Source of the DNA: Rhodococcus globerulus NBRC 14531
GTDB lineage: Bacteria > Actinomycetota > Actinomycetes > Mycobacteriales > Mycobacteriaceae
Length of the DNA stretch: 64,000 nucleotides
Assembly: GCF_001894805.1 (NCBI RefSeq)
Contig: NZ_BCWX01000001.1
Span: 868,001 to 932,000, forward strand
Direction of reading: 5' to 3'
The notes below the pieces were generated by a model. The model was not told where the DNA came from, did not search any database, and saw nothing but the letters and a program-made list of their open reading frames with translations. Below, piece after piece: positions 30,301 through 42,926 of this stretch; the stretch's first letter is position 1; each line of letters opens with the position of its first letter. The translations under genes were made by a program, and so were the position numbers.

Positions 30301-30844
30301 GCAGATGGTCGGCCCCGACGGAAAGGCCACGTTGTTCGACGGCCGCTCCGGCGAGCCGTTCCCGTACCCGGTCTCGGTCGGTTACATGTACATCATCAAG
30401 CTGCACCACTTGGTCGACGACAAGATCCACGCTCGTTCGACCGGTCCGTACTCGATGATCACGCAGCAGCCTCTCGGCGGTAAGGCCCAGTTCGGTGGCC
30501 AGCGCTTCGGTGAGATGGAGTGCTGGGCTATGCAGGCCTACGGCGCGGCTTACACGCTGCAGGAACTGCTGACCATCAAGTCGGACGACGTGGTTGGTCG
30601 CGTGAAGGTGTACGAAGCCATCGTCAAGGGCGAGAACATCCCGGAACCCGGCATCCCCGAGTCGTTCAAGGTGCTCCTCAAGGAGCTCCAGTCGCTCTGC
30701 CTCAACGTGGAGGTGCTGTCCTCGGACGGCGCTGCCATCACGATGGCGGACGGCGACGACGAGGACTTGGAGCGCGCTGCGGCGAACTTGGGCATCAACC
30801 TGTCCAGGAACGAAGCGGCAACGGTCGACGACCTCGCGAACTAG
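27338..30844 (+). CDS. rpoB: DNA-directed RNA polymerase subunit beta
   Basis: 1168 residues, full length. The start MLEGRILA at GTG 27338 matches the mycobacterial N-terminus, and [26 protein letters not shown] follows. The rifampicin region [13 protein letters not shown]...[13 protein letters not shown] is the common sensitive form: Asp, His and Ser stand at the three main resistance sites (D435, H445 and S450 in M. tuberculosis numbering). The C-terminal [33 protein letters not shown] block (here starting [10 protein letters not shown]) is intact. Only one rpoB copy is seen here. Confidence 0.98.
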   Translation: MLEGRILAVSSQTKAVSGIPGAPKRVSFAKVREPLEVPGLLDVQTDSFEWLIGAQSWRERAAALGDNAVSGGLEDILAELSPIEDFSGSMSLSFSDPRFDEVKASTDECKDKDMTYAAPLFVTAEFINNNTGEIKSQTVFMGDFPMMTDKGTFIINGTERVVVSQLVRSPGVYFDKSVDKSTEKDLHSVKVIPGRGAWLEFDVDKRDTVGVRIDRKRRQPVTVLLKALGWTTEQITERFGFSEILMATLEKDNTAGTDEALLDIYRKLRPGEPPTKESAQTLLENLFFKDKRYDLARVGRYKINKKLGLNAGQPIVASTLTEEDIVATVEYLVRLHAGDTSMTAPDGVEVPVEVDDIDHFGNRRLRTVGELIQNQIRVGLSRMERVVRERMTTQDVEAITPQTLINIRPVVAAIKEFFGTSQLSQFMDQNNPLSGLTHKRRLSALGPGGLSRERAGLEVRDVHASHYGRMCPIETPEGPNIGLIGSLSVYARVNPFGFIETPYRRVVDGQVTDQVDYLTADEEDRHVVAQANSAIDRDGRFTDAKILVRRKGGEVEFVSSSDIDYMDVSPRQMVSVATAMIPFLEHDDANRALMGANMQRQAVPLVRSEAPLVGTGMELRAAVDAGDVVITEKTGVVEEVSADYITVMADDGSRKTYRMRKFARSNQGTCANQRPIVDEGQRVDAGQVLADGPCTENGEMALGKNLLLAIMPWEGHNYEDAIILSQRLVEEDVLTSIHIEEHEIDARDTKLGAEEITRDIPNVSDEVLADLDERGIIRIGAEVRDGDVLVGKVTPKGETELTPEERLLRAIFGEKAREVRDTSLKVPHGETGKVIGIRVFSRDDDDDLPPGVNELVRVYVAQKRKIQDGDKLAGRHGNKGVIGKILPQEDMPFLSDGTPVDIILNTHGVPRRMNIGQVLETHLGWIGKTGWNVQIAADGTRPDWAATLPEEMLAAPADSNIATPVFDGAKEDELTGLLESTLPNRDGEQMVGPDGKATLFDGRSGEPFPYPVSVGYMYIIKLHHLVDDKIHARSTGPYSMITQQPLGGKAQFGGQRFGEMECWAMQAYGAAYTLQELLTIKSDDVVGRVKVYEAIVKGENIPEPGIPESFKVLLKELQSLCLNVEVLSSDGAAITMADGDDEDLERAAANLGINLSRNEAATVDDLAN

Positions 30845-30852
30845 GTTTCGGT

Positions 30853-30885
30853 CCCCGGGTTGCTCTGTGAAAGAGCGGCCCGGGG
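30853..30885 (+). other. hairpin in the rpoB-rpoC spacer
   Basis: CCCCGGG plus GCTCT pair with AGAGC plus CCCGGGG across a short loop, with small internal bulges. There is no T-run, so it does not look like an intrinsic terminator. It could be a processing site or an mRNA-stabilising structure. The spacer is 118 bp, and GGGGAAAGGAAG before GTG 30963 is a strong ribosome site. Confidence 0.5.
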
Positions 30886-30962
30886 GCGTAGTTCACATTT
30901 GAATTGGCAGTCAGGTTGCCGGGTGACCGGCAACCGTAACCCCAACGGGGAAAGGAAGTTAC

Positions 30963-34919
<3,957 letters not shown>

Positions 34920-34935
34920 CGGTTAGTTCGTGAGA

Positions 34936-34968
34936 AATCCCCCGCCTCTGATGAGGCGGGGGATTTTT
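34936..34968 (+). terminator. intrinsic terminator after rpoC
   Basis: A perfect 13-bp stem AATCCCCCGCCTC/GAGGCGGGGGATT (34936-34948 with 34953-34965) with a TGAT loop, running into T residues. It may also serve the convergent gene that ends at 34973. Confidence 0.93.
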
Positions 34969-34972
34969 CGTT

Positions 34973-35359
34973 TCAGGAGTTACTGCCGCTGAGGTCGGGG
35001 ATGACGATCTCCTGGACGGCCCACTTGTTGCCGTCGGGGTCGGCGAAGTAGATGAATCGTCCCCAAGCCTGGTCGTCGATCGGGCTGATATCGATCCCGC
35101 GGCTCTTGAACTCGCGCTCGGCCTCTTCGATGTCCTTGACTACCACCTGCATGCCGACGACCGAACCGGGTTCGGCGTCGGTGATTCCCTTGCCGATGCA
35201 GATGGAGCAGGCGGAACCAGGTGGGGTCAGCTGGACGAAACGCAGGTTCTCGTTGACGGTGTGATCGTGGTCGGCGTTGAAGCCGAGTCGGACGTAGAAG
35301 TCCTTGGCGCGGTCGATGTCGGTGACGGGAATGGCGACCAGTTCGAGCTTGATGTCCAT
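34973..35359 (-). CDS. VOC family protein (glyoxalase/bleomycin-resistance fold)
   Basis: 128 residues with the betaalphabetabetabeta VOC pattern: LELVAIPVTDIDRAKDFYVRLGF at the start, NLRFVQLTPPGSACSICIG, VVVKDIEEAEREFKSRGI, and IYFADPDGNKWAVQEI near the end. Members bind a metal ion and act as lyases, isomerases, dioxygenases or drug-binding proteins; the substrate is not predictable here. Monocistronic, ATG start, divergent from the next gene. Confidence 0.88.
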   Translation of the reverse strand: MDIKLELVAIPVTDIDRAKDFYVRLGFNADHDHTVNENLRFVQLTPPGSACSICIGKGITDAEPGSVVGMQVVVKDIEEAEREFKSRGIDISPIDDQAWGRFIYFADPDGNKWAVQEIVIPDLSGSNS

Positions 35360-35447
35360 GACGTGCCCTTCATGTGATGGTGAATTCCGGCGACAGGTCC
35401 AGTGTTGCGGGTATTGCGGTCAGAAACGGTCCTCGATTGCGAATCGG

Positions 35448-36455
35448 ATGAAACTTTCCGAATTCCTTGTTGCTTCGAGAGTGCTTCTCTCACTGCTCGA
35501 CCGATCCCGAACCCGGAGCGGATACCCCGACTCCGCCGCTCTGACTCATACCCTCGAGCGAGCCGAAGGTGCCGACGCTCTCGGCTACCACCGGTTCTGG
35601 GTCGCCGAGCATCACGCGGTTCCGGGTATCGCGAGTGGGTCGCCGGCTGTGCTTCTTGCAGCCATTGGCGCTCACACGCGCGACATTCGACTGGGCAGCG
35701 GCGGCGTCATGCTGCCGAATCATCAACCGTTGGTTGTCGCCGAACAGTTCCTGATGTTGGATGCCCTGTATCCGGGTCGGATCGATCTGGGTCTCGGCCG
35801 GTCATTGGGCTTCACGGAACCGGTTCGCCAGGCGCTACGACGGAGCGAGGACGCGCCAGACACGTTTGCCGCTGATATCGAGGAGCTGCGACGCTATCTG
35901 GACGGAACTGCCGTCGTCACGGCTCGTCCGGCGTCGCGCGGCGGGGTGCCGCTCTTTGTGCTTGCCACGCGCACCGGGTTGAAAGTGGCAGCGCAGCTGG
36001 GGCTTCCGGTAGTCGTGGGTGGGCCCATGCTCGAGATCGGTGGTACCAACAGGGTGGAGGCGCTGGACCAGTATCGCCGGACTTTCCAGCCCAGCGACGC
36101 GCACCCCGATCCTTATGTCGTGGTCTCGCTCGAAGTCATGGTTGCCGATACCACCGAGGCGGCCCGTGAGCTGTTGATTCCGGAGGCGTACGCGCTCGCG
36201 GAATCGTCACGGACAGGGGAGTTTCCGCCGCTCGTGTCGGCGGAACAGATCAGGGGCGCAGCGCTCAACGATCGAACCACCAGGCGTATCGACTCGTTCG
36301 TGGCTTCGGCCATGTACGGGACCGCAATCGAGGTGAAGCAGCACTCGAGTGATCTGGCCGAGCGGACGGGCGCGGACGAGTTGCTGGCGTCGACATCGAC
36401 ATACGACCGCGCCGCCCTGGAACACTCGGATCACGTACTGCGCGAGGTGATCTAG
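35448..36455 (+). CDS. LLM class flavin-dependent oxidoreductase (luciferase-like, MsnO8 type)
   Basis: 335 residues. The core LSLLDRSRTRSG, ALGYHRFWVAEHHAVPGIASGSPAVLLAAIGAHT, LGSGGVMLPNHQPLVVAEQF and GRIDLGLGRS are hallmarks of bacterial-luciferase-like F420/FMN monooxygenases. Substrate is unknown. The ATG at 35448 gives ten residues more than the usual family start; GTG 35481 (MLLSLLDRSR) is a good alternative and neither has a strong ribosome site. Its end overlaps the convergent phosphatase gene by 4 nt. Confidence 0.85.
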   Translation: MKLSEFLVASRVLLSLLDRSRTRSGYPDSAALTHTLERAEGADALGYHRFWVAEHHAVPGIASGSPAVLLAAIGAHTRDIRLGSGGVMLPNHQPLVVAEQFLMLDALYPGRIDLGLGRSLGFTEPVRQALRRSEDAPDTFAADIEELRRYLDGTAVVTARPASRGGVPLFVLATRTGLKVAAQLGLPVVVGGPMLEIGGTNRVEALDQYRRTFQPSDAHPDPYVVVSLEVMVADTTEAARELLIPEAYALAESSRTGEFPPLVSAEQIRGAALNDRTTRRIDSFVASAMYGTAIEVKQHSSDLAERTGADELLASTSTYDRAALEHSDHVLREVI

Positions 36456-36949
36456 CGGGGAACGTGGAACTCCAGCAGCGTGGCCGCAGCGTCGTCGAGT
36501 TCTGACCACGGGACGGGCACGGACAACACGGCGATTGCCGAAGTCGGAAACTTGTCTCGAATCCGTTGGGCTGCTTCGGAATTCTCGTTCGATGCCAGAT
36601 CCAGTGCAGTCCAGGGAATTCCCGGTTCATGGCCGATGACCAGGAGCGTGCTGACATTGGCGGACGTGGTCCGGATTGCGTTGATGACGTCGGCCTGGGA
36701 TCCGCCGTAGATCGACTTGTCGAAGCCTGTCGGGGCGTCGACGGCGGTCGCGGCCAGGGTGTCGACGGTGCGCCGCGACGTCGAGCACAATACGGCGTCG
36801 ATGGGTGGGACGTTCTCGCGGATCCATTCGCCGCCGAGGCGGGCTTCGCGCAGCCCCCGTTCGGCGAGTGGCCGCTCGTGATCGCGAATGCCTTCGGGAT
36901 AGCTGGACTTTCCGTGTCTCATGAGAACGAGGGTGCGGTGGTCTGCCAT
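36452..36949 (-). CDS. histidine phosphatase family protein (SixA-like)
   Basis: 165 residues with the RHG active-site motif in LVLMRHGKSSYPEGIRDHERPLAERGLREA (His at about residue 12), the second-domain GHEPG, and a short length typical of the SixA branch. SixA removes phosphate from histidine phosphotransfer proteins; other members act on small phospho-compounds, so the target is open. ATG start at 36949. Confidence 0.9.
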   Translation of the reverse strand: MADHRTLVLMRHGKSSYPEGIRDHERPLAERGLREARLGGEWIRENVPPIDAVLCSTSRRTVDTLAATAVDAPTGFDKSIYGGSQADVINAIRTTSANVSTLLVIGHEPGIPWTALDLASNENSEAAQRIRDKFPTSAIAVLSVPVPWSELDDAAATLLEFHVPR

Positions 36950-37022
36950 GCGTTCACGTTATCCGCTTTGTCGCTACCAGTGACGGTTACTCTGGATGGT
37001 CAGGACCTTGAAGGAGGCTTCC

Positions 37023-37223
37023 ATGGCAGGCAAGAAGCTCGATCGCACGCATGCTCGAACGGCTCTCGAGGTGGTACGGGAAAGCCCTACCATTGCACTC
37101 ATCACTGTGGCGCCGGCTGTAGTCGTCTTCGGTGTCGTGTGGTGGCTCTTCGGTTTCTGGGCCGCGATCCTTCTCGCTCTGGTGTTCGGCGTTGCGGCAG
37201 TAGCTACTCGCAAGCTGCGTTAG
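37023..37223 (+). CDS. small membrane protein of unknown function
   Basis: 66 residues starting MAGKKLDRTHARTALEVVRESP, then a hydrophobic region that can form two helices (TIALITVAPAVVVFGVVWWLFG and WAAILLALVFGVAAVA) and a basic end TRKLR. The ATG at 37023 has a strong GAAGGAGG ribosome site; the frame is open from 36996 but this start is clearly better. I do not recognise the family. Confidence 0.75.
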   Translation: MAGKKLDRTHARTALEVVRESPTIALITVAPAVVVFGVVWWLFGFWAAILLALVFGVAAVATRKLR

Positions 37224-37978
37224 AGCGCACTCACCTGTGCAACGGCGCGCAGTGCATCGCCCACCAGGAACCAGACGGTGAGGCGCGAACCTTCGACGTG
37301 GCTCCGTAGGACCACGTCGTCGCCGGCGACAAGGGGTGAGAGGTATTCGATCACCGCCCGGTGAGGCGTGCTGCGCAGTGCAGTTCGGGTACTGATCACC
37401 TCTTCGACGGCTTGCCAGTAAACGGCGTTGTTGACGTGATCGAACGGGTCGATATCAGTCACACGCAGGGTGAACGGAGTGTCGATGACGCCCGGTGCTT
37501 CGACGTCCGGTGCGTTGTCGGCGATCACACGTTTCCATTTGAGGCGATGTTCGTCGGTGGATTCCTCGAGTGGTTTCATGAAGTCGTCACTCATCCGGGT
37601 GGGCATACCGGACTCTGCACTGATGTGGATCCAGAACCCTTCCGTCTCGATCAGCGCACCGTTGCTGCCGTCGAAGCGGACACGCATGTTCGCCCACCTC
37701 GTCGAGAATGCGGAGCACCACCGGGTCATGGTCAGATATTCGGGCCAGATCGCCGGACGGATGACGTCGATGACGGTTCGACGCACGATCCAGAACGGGT
37801 GAGTGTCGACGGCCTCGATGGCCTCGATGTTGTCGGTGGCGATGTCTTGCAGGTATCGGGCGACGCCGTCCAACCGGAGCGCTTTGGCCGCGTTGATGTC
37901 GCCGGTGCGCACCGGGCGTGTTTTCACGAAAATCGGTCCGCGATCGGGCTGCGGCGCGAGTGTGAGGTCTGAGTTCAC
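37220..37978 (-). CDS. acyl-ACP thioesterase domain protein
   Basis: 252 residues with a double hot-dog arrangement: GPIFVKTRPVRTGDINAAKALRLDGVARYLQDIATDN in the first half, and FTLRVTDIDPFDHVNNAVYWQAVEE in the second, where DIDPFDHVNNAVYW carries the thioesterase signature. It would hydrolyse acyl-ACP or acyl-CoA. GTG 37978 is chosen, with AGGAA nearby; the frame runs upstream to 38263 through unlikely sequence. It shares its last 4 bp with the convergent membrane protein gene. Confidence 0.82.
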   Translation of the reverse strand: MNSDLTLAPQPDRGPIFVKTRPVRTGDINAAKALRLDGVARYLQDIATDNIEAIEAVDTHPFWIVRRTVIDVIRPAIWPEYLTMTRWCSAFSTRWANMRVRFDGSNGALIETEGFWIHISAESGMPTRMSDDFMKPLEESTDEHRLKWKRVIADNAPDVEAPGVIDTPFTLRVTDIDPFDHVNNAVYWQAVEEVISTRTALRSTPHRAVIEYLSPLVAGDDVVLRSHVEGSRLTVWFLVGDALRAVAQVSAL

Positions 37979-38128
37979 GAAAGTGATTCCTGTTCGCCGA
38001 GGGGTTGCTTGAATTCTGCCAGGTGGTCGGTCGACGCAGAGATTCGAGCATCGGTGCCGATTTCTTGCGACAATAAGATTCTCTCCTCGCGCTTCGACTA
38101 CGCACCTTCTGGTGTGGACGGGACTGTC

Positions 38129-38911
38129 ATGACTCGAGCGGCGAGCACAACCTCTGTTACTGCGGTACGCACGACTACAGCACCCACGACTACGGCATCG
38201 GAATGTGGCTATTTCGACGCTACGTCCCGGTGCTGGTTCCTTGTTGCAACACCAGCGTCGCATCCGCGATTATGGCGCGAGTATCTAGACGGTGCGCGGG
38301 AGAACTATCGACATCACGGAGTCGAGAGTGTCGTCGAATACGACGACATAGTGGACGGGCTCTCGACAACGCTGTTCTTCGTGGCTCTCGACGACGTGGG
38401 ACGTGTTGTCGGCGGCGTGCGCGTGCAGGGGCCGTACATGTGCGCGGACCAGGCACACGCTGTCCAGGAATGGACCGACCACCCCGGTATCGCACAGGTT
38501 TACGCCATGATCGACGGGCGTATCCCAAGTGGTGTGATCGAACTCAAGACTGCCTGGTGCGGGGCGCAAGCGGAGAGACGTGGTGAGCTGACGTCGGCAT
38601 TGTCGCGCATCGCACCGCATGCGCTGTCGCTGCTCGGAGTCAGGTTCGCATTCGCGACGGCCGCGGGGTACGTACTCGACCGTTGGGCTACCTGTGGCGG
38701 CGTCATGGAGGATTCCATTCCCGGGGTTCCGTATCCGGACGAGCGGTATCTGACCCGCATGATGTGGTGGGACAAGCACACGTACGTGGACAAGACGCAC
38801 CATACTCAGTTGCCGGCACTCCTGGCGGAGGCAGCCCAACTCGAGGGGGCGCGAGTGCCGTCTCACAGCTTCGCGGAACATGGACTCGGCGATGGTGTCG
38901 GCCGGGAATGA
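38129..38911 (+). CDS. unknown protein with acyltransferase-like (GNAT / autoinducer-synthase-like) features
   Basis: 260 residues; not a family I recognise with confidence. After a Thr-rich N-terminus it reads CGYFDATSRCWFLVATP, then HPRLWREYLDGARENYRHHGVESVVEYDD, LFFVALDDVGRVVGGVRVQGPY, and IPSGVIELKTAWCGAQAERRGELTSALSRIAPHALSLLGVRFAFATAA. The order of a short strand, VVGGVRVQGP and a later conserved acidic/aromatic block is reminiscent of N-acyl amino acid or acyl-homoserine-lactone synthases, which share the GNAT fold. It overlaps the next gene by 32 bp, so they are co-translated. It occupies the position of Rv1356c relative to Rv1355c (recollection). Confidence 0.7.
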   Translation: MTRAASTTSVTAVRTTTAPTTTASECGYFDATSRCWFLVATPASHPRLWREYLDGARENYRHHGVESVVEYDDIVDGLSTTLFFVALDDVGRVVGGVRVQGPYMCADQAHAVQEWTDHPGIAQVYAMIDGRIPSGVIELKTAWCGAQAERRGELTSALSRIAPHALSLLGVRFAFATAAGYVLDRWATCGGVMEDSIPGVPYPDERYLTRMMWWDKHTYVDKTHHTQLPALLAEAAQLEGARVPSHSFAEHGLGDGVGRE

Positions 38912-41039
38912 GGCGCTCTGGCGAGCGAGATTGTTCGACGAGCGAGTCGCCGCCGACGCTGCCTCGTTGGAAGAGGTGAGGCGACAACCGGATACGTTGA
39001 CTCTCGACCATCGGGCTCGGTTCCGCGACGAGTTGTCGGGACTTCGCGATCTTCCTGATCGCCGGGTTGTCGACGAACCTTGTCGTTGGGTGTACTACCC
39101 GTGGCGGCGCGAGCTGGTGGGAATTCTTGGTCCGCAATCATTTTCACTTCTCCGGTTGGACCGGAACCGGAACAAGATCACCCGTGACGAACAGGCGCGA
39201 CTGAGACGGTTGCGTGTAGGAATCGTCGGGTTGAGTGTCGGGAATGTCATCGCGCAGGCTCTGGCGCTCGAAGGGTTGTGCGGCGAGCTGAGATTGGCAG
39301 ATTTCGACAGTATCGACCTCTCGAACCTGAACCGAATCCCGGTGGGAATCACTGACGTGGGTGTCAACAAGGCGGTGGTCGCAGCGCGGCGTGTTGCCGA
39401 ACTCGACCCGTATCTTGCTGTGTCGGTGTTTACGGCCGGGGTGACGGACGCGAGCGTCGAGAAGATTGTCGACGGTCTGGATCTGGTTGTCGAGGAATGT
39501 GATTCGCTCGACGCCAAGATGTCGATACGACGGGTGGCGCGTGGTCGTGGAATCCCGGTGATCATGGAGACAACCGATCGTGGGCTGCTGGACATCGAGC
39601 GTTTTGATCTCGAGCCGCAGCGACCGTTGTTTCACGGGCTTCTCGGGAATGTCGATACAGCGACCTTGGCCGGACTAACGGCCCAGGAGAAGATCCCCCA
39701 TGCGTTGGCGCTCCTGTCGGCCGCAGAACTGTCGGCGAAAATGGCTGCGTCACTGGTCGAAGTCGGGTCGACACTGTCGACGTGGCCGCAGCTCGGAAGT
39801 GAATGCTTCGCGGGGGCATCCGCCGTTGCGACGGCGGTGCGCCGGTTCGGCTTGGGGGAGTCGCTGCCGTCCGGCCGGATCCGGATCGACTCGGGTGCCC
39901 GGCTGAATTGTCTGCGTGATCCACTGGTCGACGAGGATGGCTCGCAGAGCGATGTTCCTGAAACGAGTGTGGCGGCTGGCGCGGCACCGACGATGCCGGC
40001 CGACGGCGTCGAGGCTGTTCTCGAGGCGATCAGGTGGGCGCCGTCGGGCGGAAATGCCCAACCCTGGGCCGTCGAGGTCGATGGGCCGGTGATCCACGTT
40101 CATGCGGATCGTGATCGAACGTCGTTGATGGATCTAGAGGGCCGGGCAACCCATGTGGCGATCGGTGCTGCCGTCTACAACGCGAAGGTCGCAGCAGCGG
40201 CACACGGAATTCTTGGTGACACCGTTCTACTTCCCGATCCGGATTCGGTAGATTTGGTGGCAAGCGTCAAGCTGGGAGAAGCAACGAATCAGCTTCTGGC
40301 GCAGCACTACCCGGCGATGATGGAGCGAAGTACCAATCGAGGGGTAGGTGTGCAAGCACCGATCGGCCGTGAGCTCGAGGATGCTCTGCGGGGCGCCGCG
40401 CGTGATGAAGGCGGAAATCTTCATCTGTACACGGACCCGCGTGATCTTGGTGTGTTCGGGGACGTCGTGGGTGCCGCTGACCGTATCCGATACCTGACGC
40501 CGATGCTGCACGAGCAGATGATCGGCGAATTGCGTTGGCCGGGATCGGAAACAGCGAATACCGGGATCGATATCCGCACACTGGGGCTCGCCGACAGCGA
40601 GGTGGCATTCCTCGACGTCGTCAGGCGTAGTGACGTGGTGACCCGGCTGGCGCGATGGGGCGCGGGAGAAGTATTGGGGATCAGTGCTCGTGACCGCATC
40701 ACGTCGAGTTCGGCATTTGGTGTGGTGACTGTGGACGGTTCCTGTCTCGACGACTATGTTCGCGGCGGTTCGGCTGCCGAAGCGGTGTGGGTGTGCGCAC
40801 AGGAGCACGGATTGGGTGTGCAACCCATGTCGCCAGTGTTCCTGTACGCCCGCGACGGTAGCGACTGCGCGCGATTGTCTGACCCGTTTGCGAGCGAACT
40901 CGATGCATTGCGCCTGCGCATGCGAGTGCTACTCGATCTCGGTAGCGAGGAGTCCATTGCCTTGGTGCTGCGCCTGAGTCATTGTCCACCGGAAACAGTG
41001 CGCAGTGCGCGACTGCCGGCGAACAGTATTCGACGCTGA
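38880..41039 (+). CDS. Rv1355c-type fusion of ThiF/E1-like adenylyltransferase and nitroreductase
   Basis: 719 residues. Residues about 105-270 are E1-like: VGIVGLSVGNVIAQALALEG (ATP loop), ADFDSIDLSNLNR (Mg/ATP Asp and Arg) and IMETTDRGLLDIERFDLEP. Residues about 380-560 are nitroreductase-like: IRWAPSGGNAQPWAVEVDG is the FMN phosphate site. The M. tuberculosis homologue is called MoeY, but no molybdopterin gene lies nearby. Adenylation plus flavin-dependent redox in one chain recalls enzymes that modify peptides or carrier-bound acids. The ATG at 38880 is used; ATG 38892 is possible. Confidence 0.85.
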   Translation: MDSAMVSAGNEALWRARLFDERVAADAASLEEVRRQPDTLTLDHRARFRDELSGLRDLPDRRVVDEPCRWVYYPWRRELVGILGPQSFSLLRLDRNRNKITRDEQARLRRLRVGIVGLSVGNVIAQALALEGLCGELRLADFDSIDLSNLNRIPVGITDVGVNKAVVAARRVAELDPYLAVSVFTAGVTDASVEKIVDGLDLVVEECDSLDAKMSIRRVARGRGIPVIMETTDRGLLDIERFDLEPQRPLFHGLLGNVDTATLAGLTAQEKIPHALALLSAAELSAKMAASLVEVGSTLSTWPQLGSECFAGASAVATAVRRFGLGESLPSGRIRIDSGARLNCLRDPLVDEDGSQSDVPETSVAAGAAPTMPADGVEAVLEAIRWAPSGGNAQPWAVEVDGPVIHVHADRDRTSLMDLEGRATHVAIGAAVYNAKVAAAAHGILGDTVLLPDPDSVDLVASVKLGEATNQLLAQHYPAMMERSTNRGVGVQAPIGRELEDALRGAARDEGGNLHLYTDPRDLGVFGDVVGAADRIRYLTPMLHEQMIGELRWPGSETANTGIDIRTLGLADSEVAFLDVVRRSDVVTRLARWGAGEVLGISARDRITSSSAFGVVTVDGSCLDDYVRGGSAAEAVWVCAQEHGLGVQPMSPVFLYARDGSDCARLSDPFASELDALRLRMRVLLDLGSEESIALVLRLSHCPPETVRSARLPANSIRR

Positions 41040-41069
41040 GGCACCGTAGAGAAAGTTGCAGGAGAAATC

Positions 41070-42926
41070 ATGGACGGACGTAGCCTCGAACAGTTGGTGA
41101 CCGACGTTGCCGGTCGACTGATGCCGGCCGACTCGACGACGTCGGTCGCAGCGGCCACCGAGGTCCTTCGCGACCTGGTCGAGTACTTCGGCGTCGACGT
41201 CAGCTTCCTGCGGCGCAACGATCACACGATCGGGGCGACGGTGCTGGTGGCGGAATGGCCGCAGCGCCAGGATGTTCCCGACCCCGATCCATTGGGAGTG
41301 GTGTATTTCCGGGACGCGGACCCGGTTTTTGCGGCCGCCGAGAATGCGCGCGAAGCAGTGATCATCCGTCCCGAACCGAGCGGGTATCAAGACAGGATCC
41401 GAAGCGGCGCAGGTGTCGTCGAGACGTCGATGGCCGCCGTGCCGTTGCTGTCCGGTCCCGTCACCACGGGGGTCCTGGGATTCATCAAGTTCGGTGACCG
41501 GGAGTGGTCAACTCGAGAAATCAATGCACTCAACGCTATTGCCACTCTGTTTGCCCAATTGCAGGCGAGGGTGGCTGCGGAGGGGCGTCTGCGCTACCTG
41601 GCGGATCACGACGAGCTGACCGGACTGTCCAATCGGAGGATGCTTCTCGGTGAACTCGAACGACGTCTGCAGCCGGGGGAGTCCGGGCCCGTTGCACTTC
41701 TGTTCCTGGACGTCGACCGGCTGAAGGTGGTCAACGATCTACTGGGACACAATGCGGGCGATGCGTTCATTCACGAACTCGGAAACCGCCTCGAAGGCAG
41801 ATTTCCGGATGACGTCGTGGTCCGGCTCGGCGGTGACGAGTTTGTCATTGTCATGTCGGAACCGATGGACGCGAATGCGGCCGAAGTGGTTGCACGCGAA
41901 GCACAGTTGGTTGCGTCCACGCCGATCTCGCTGGGGACCGAAGAGGTGGGCAGAAGCGTGAGTATCGGTATCGCGGTGGCAAAACCGGGAGAGTGCAGCG
42001 TGGGCGAATTGCTCAGGTGCGCCGACGAGGCCGTGCTTACCGCAAAATCCGACGGAGGAAATGCGGTAGTGGTGTGCAGCGACGAGATGCGGGCAGCCAA
42101 CGACGATCATGCTGAGATGGAGATGCACCTGCGCGCGGCAATTCGCGACGGCCAGTTGGAGGTGTACTACCAACCTGTTGTCGACCTGGAATCGGGTGCG
42201 ATATCGGGTGTCGAAGCGCTGGTGCGGTGGAACCATCCGGTACGTGGTGTGCTTCAACCGGATTCGTTCATCGACATCGCCGAGGCTGCCAACCTGTCAG
42301 GGGAACTCGGCCGGCAGGTTCTCCGCGAGGCCTGCCGTCAACTTGCGCAGTGGAATGCGATGATTTCAGGGACACCACTGTTCATGTGCGTGAATGTATC
42401 ACCGGCGCAGTTGATTACCAGTGACTTTGTGGATTCCGTTGCAATCGAGTTGGAAACGCATGGCCTCTTGGGCAGCAGCTTGTGTATTGAAATCACGGAG
42501 CGGGCGGTGATGCACGATCTGGCTCACGTGTTGGTGACATTGCGTGGACTGGAGGAACTCGGCGTTCGCATCGCTCTCGATGATTTCGGAACCGGGTACA
42601 GTTCTTTGGCTCAGTTGAAGGTGTTGCCGGTCGACACGGTCAAGATCGATCGGGGATTCGTTCATGAACTGGGAATCGATCACGACGATCTGGCGATAGT
42701 CCACTCGATTGTCGGACTTGCAGATTCCTTCGGGCTGGACGTGGTCGCCGAAGGCGTCGACTCCGGTCGGGCGGCGCAAATACTGCTCGATCTCGGATGC
42801 CGATATGCGCAAGGATTTCTCTTCAGCCCACCGGTGAAATCCGACCGTATCGCGGCGATGCTGCGGGCCGGGCGCAGGTCGTCGCCGCCCCTACGAGTTA
42901 CAACTCTGACGCCTTCACACCCGTAG
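41070..42926 (+). CDS. GAF-GGDEF-EAL cyclic di-GMP enzyme
   Basis: 618 residues: an N-terminal GAF sensor (about 20-165), a GGDEF diguanylate cyclase domain with intact RLGGDEF (residues 254-258), and an EAL phosphodiesterase domain with intact EAL (from residue 382), DDFGTGYSS and the later VAEGVD. Both active sites look complete, so it may make and degrade c-di-GMP, as reported for mycobacterial Rv1354c/MSDGC-1, which it resembles. It follows the Rv1355c-type gene after 30 bp with a GGAG ribosome site. Its end overlaps the convergent GAF-ANTAR gene by 12 bp. Confidence 0.93.
   Translation: MDGRSLEQLVTDVAGRLMPADSTTSVAAATEVLRDLVEYFGVDVSFLRRNDHTIGATVLVAEWPQRQDVPDPDPLGVVYFRDADPVFAAAENAREAVIIRPEPSGYQDRIRSGAGVVETSMAAVPLLSGPVTTGVLGFIKFGDREWSTREINALNAIATLFAQLQARVAAEGRLRYLADHDELTGLSNRRMLLGELERRLQPGESGPVALLFLDVDRLKVVNDLLGHNAGDAFIHELGNRLEGRFPDDVVVRLGGDEFVIVMSEPMDANAAEVVAREAQLVASTPISLGTEEVGRSVSIGIAVAKPGECSVGELLRCADEAVLTAKSDGGNAVVVCSDEMRAANDDHAEMEMHLRAAIRDGQLEVYYQPVVDLESGAISGVEALVRWNHPVRGVLQPDSFIDIAEAANLSGELGRQVLREACRQLAQWNAMISGTPLFMCVNVSPAQLITSDFVDSVAIELETHGLLGSSLCIEITERAVMHDLAHVLVTLRGLEELGVRIALDDFGTGYSSLAQLKVLPVDTVKIDRGFVHELGIDHDDLAIVHSIVGLADSFGLDVVAEGVDSGRAAQILLDLGCRYAQGFLFSPPVKSDRIAAMLRAGRRSSPPLRVTTLTPSHP

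Noticed and set aside
36566..37309. A 247-codon plus-strand frame over the phosphatase and small membrane protein genes
   Set aside because: It is out of frame with two better-supported genes and has no family features.
38880..41039. Molybdopterin synthesis role implied by the name MoeY for the homologue
   Set aside because: No molybdopterin genes are nearby and the domain combination (E1-like plus nitroreductase) does not match a known step of that pathway.
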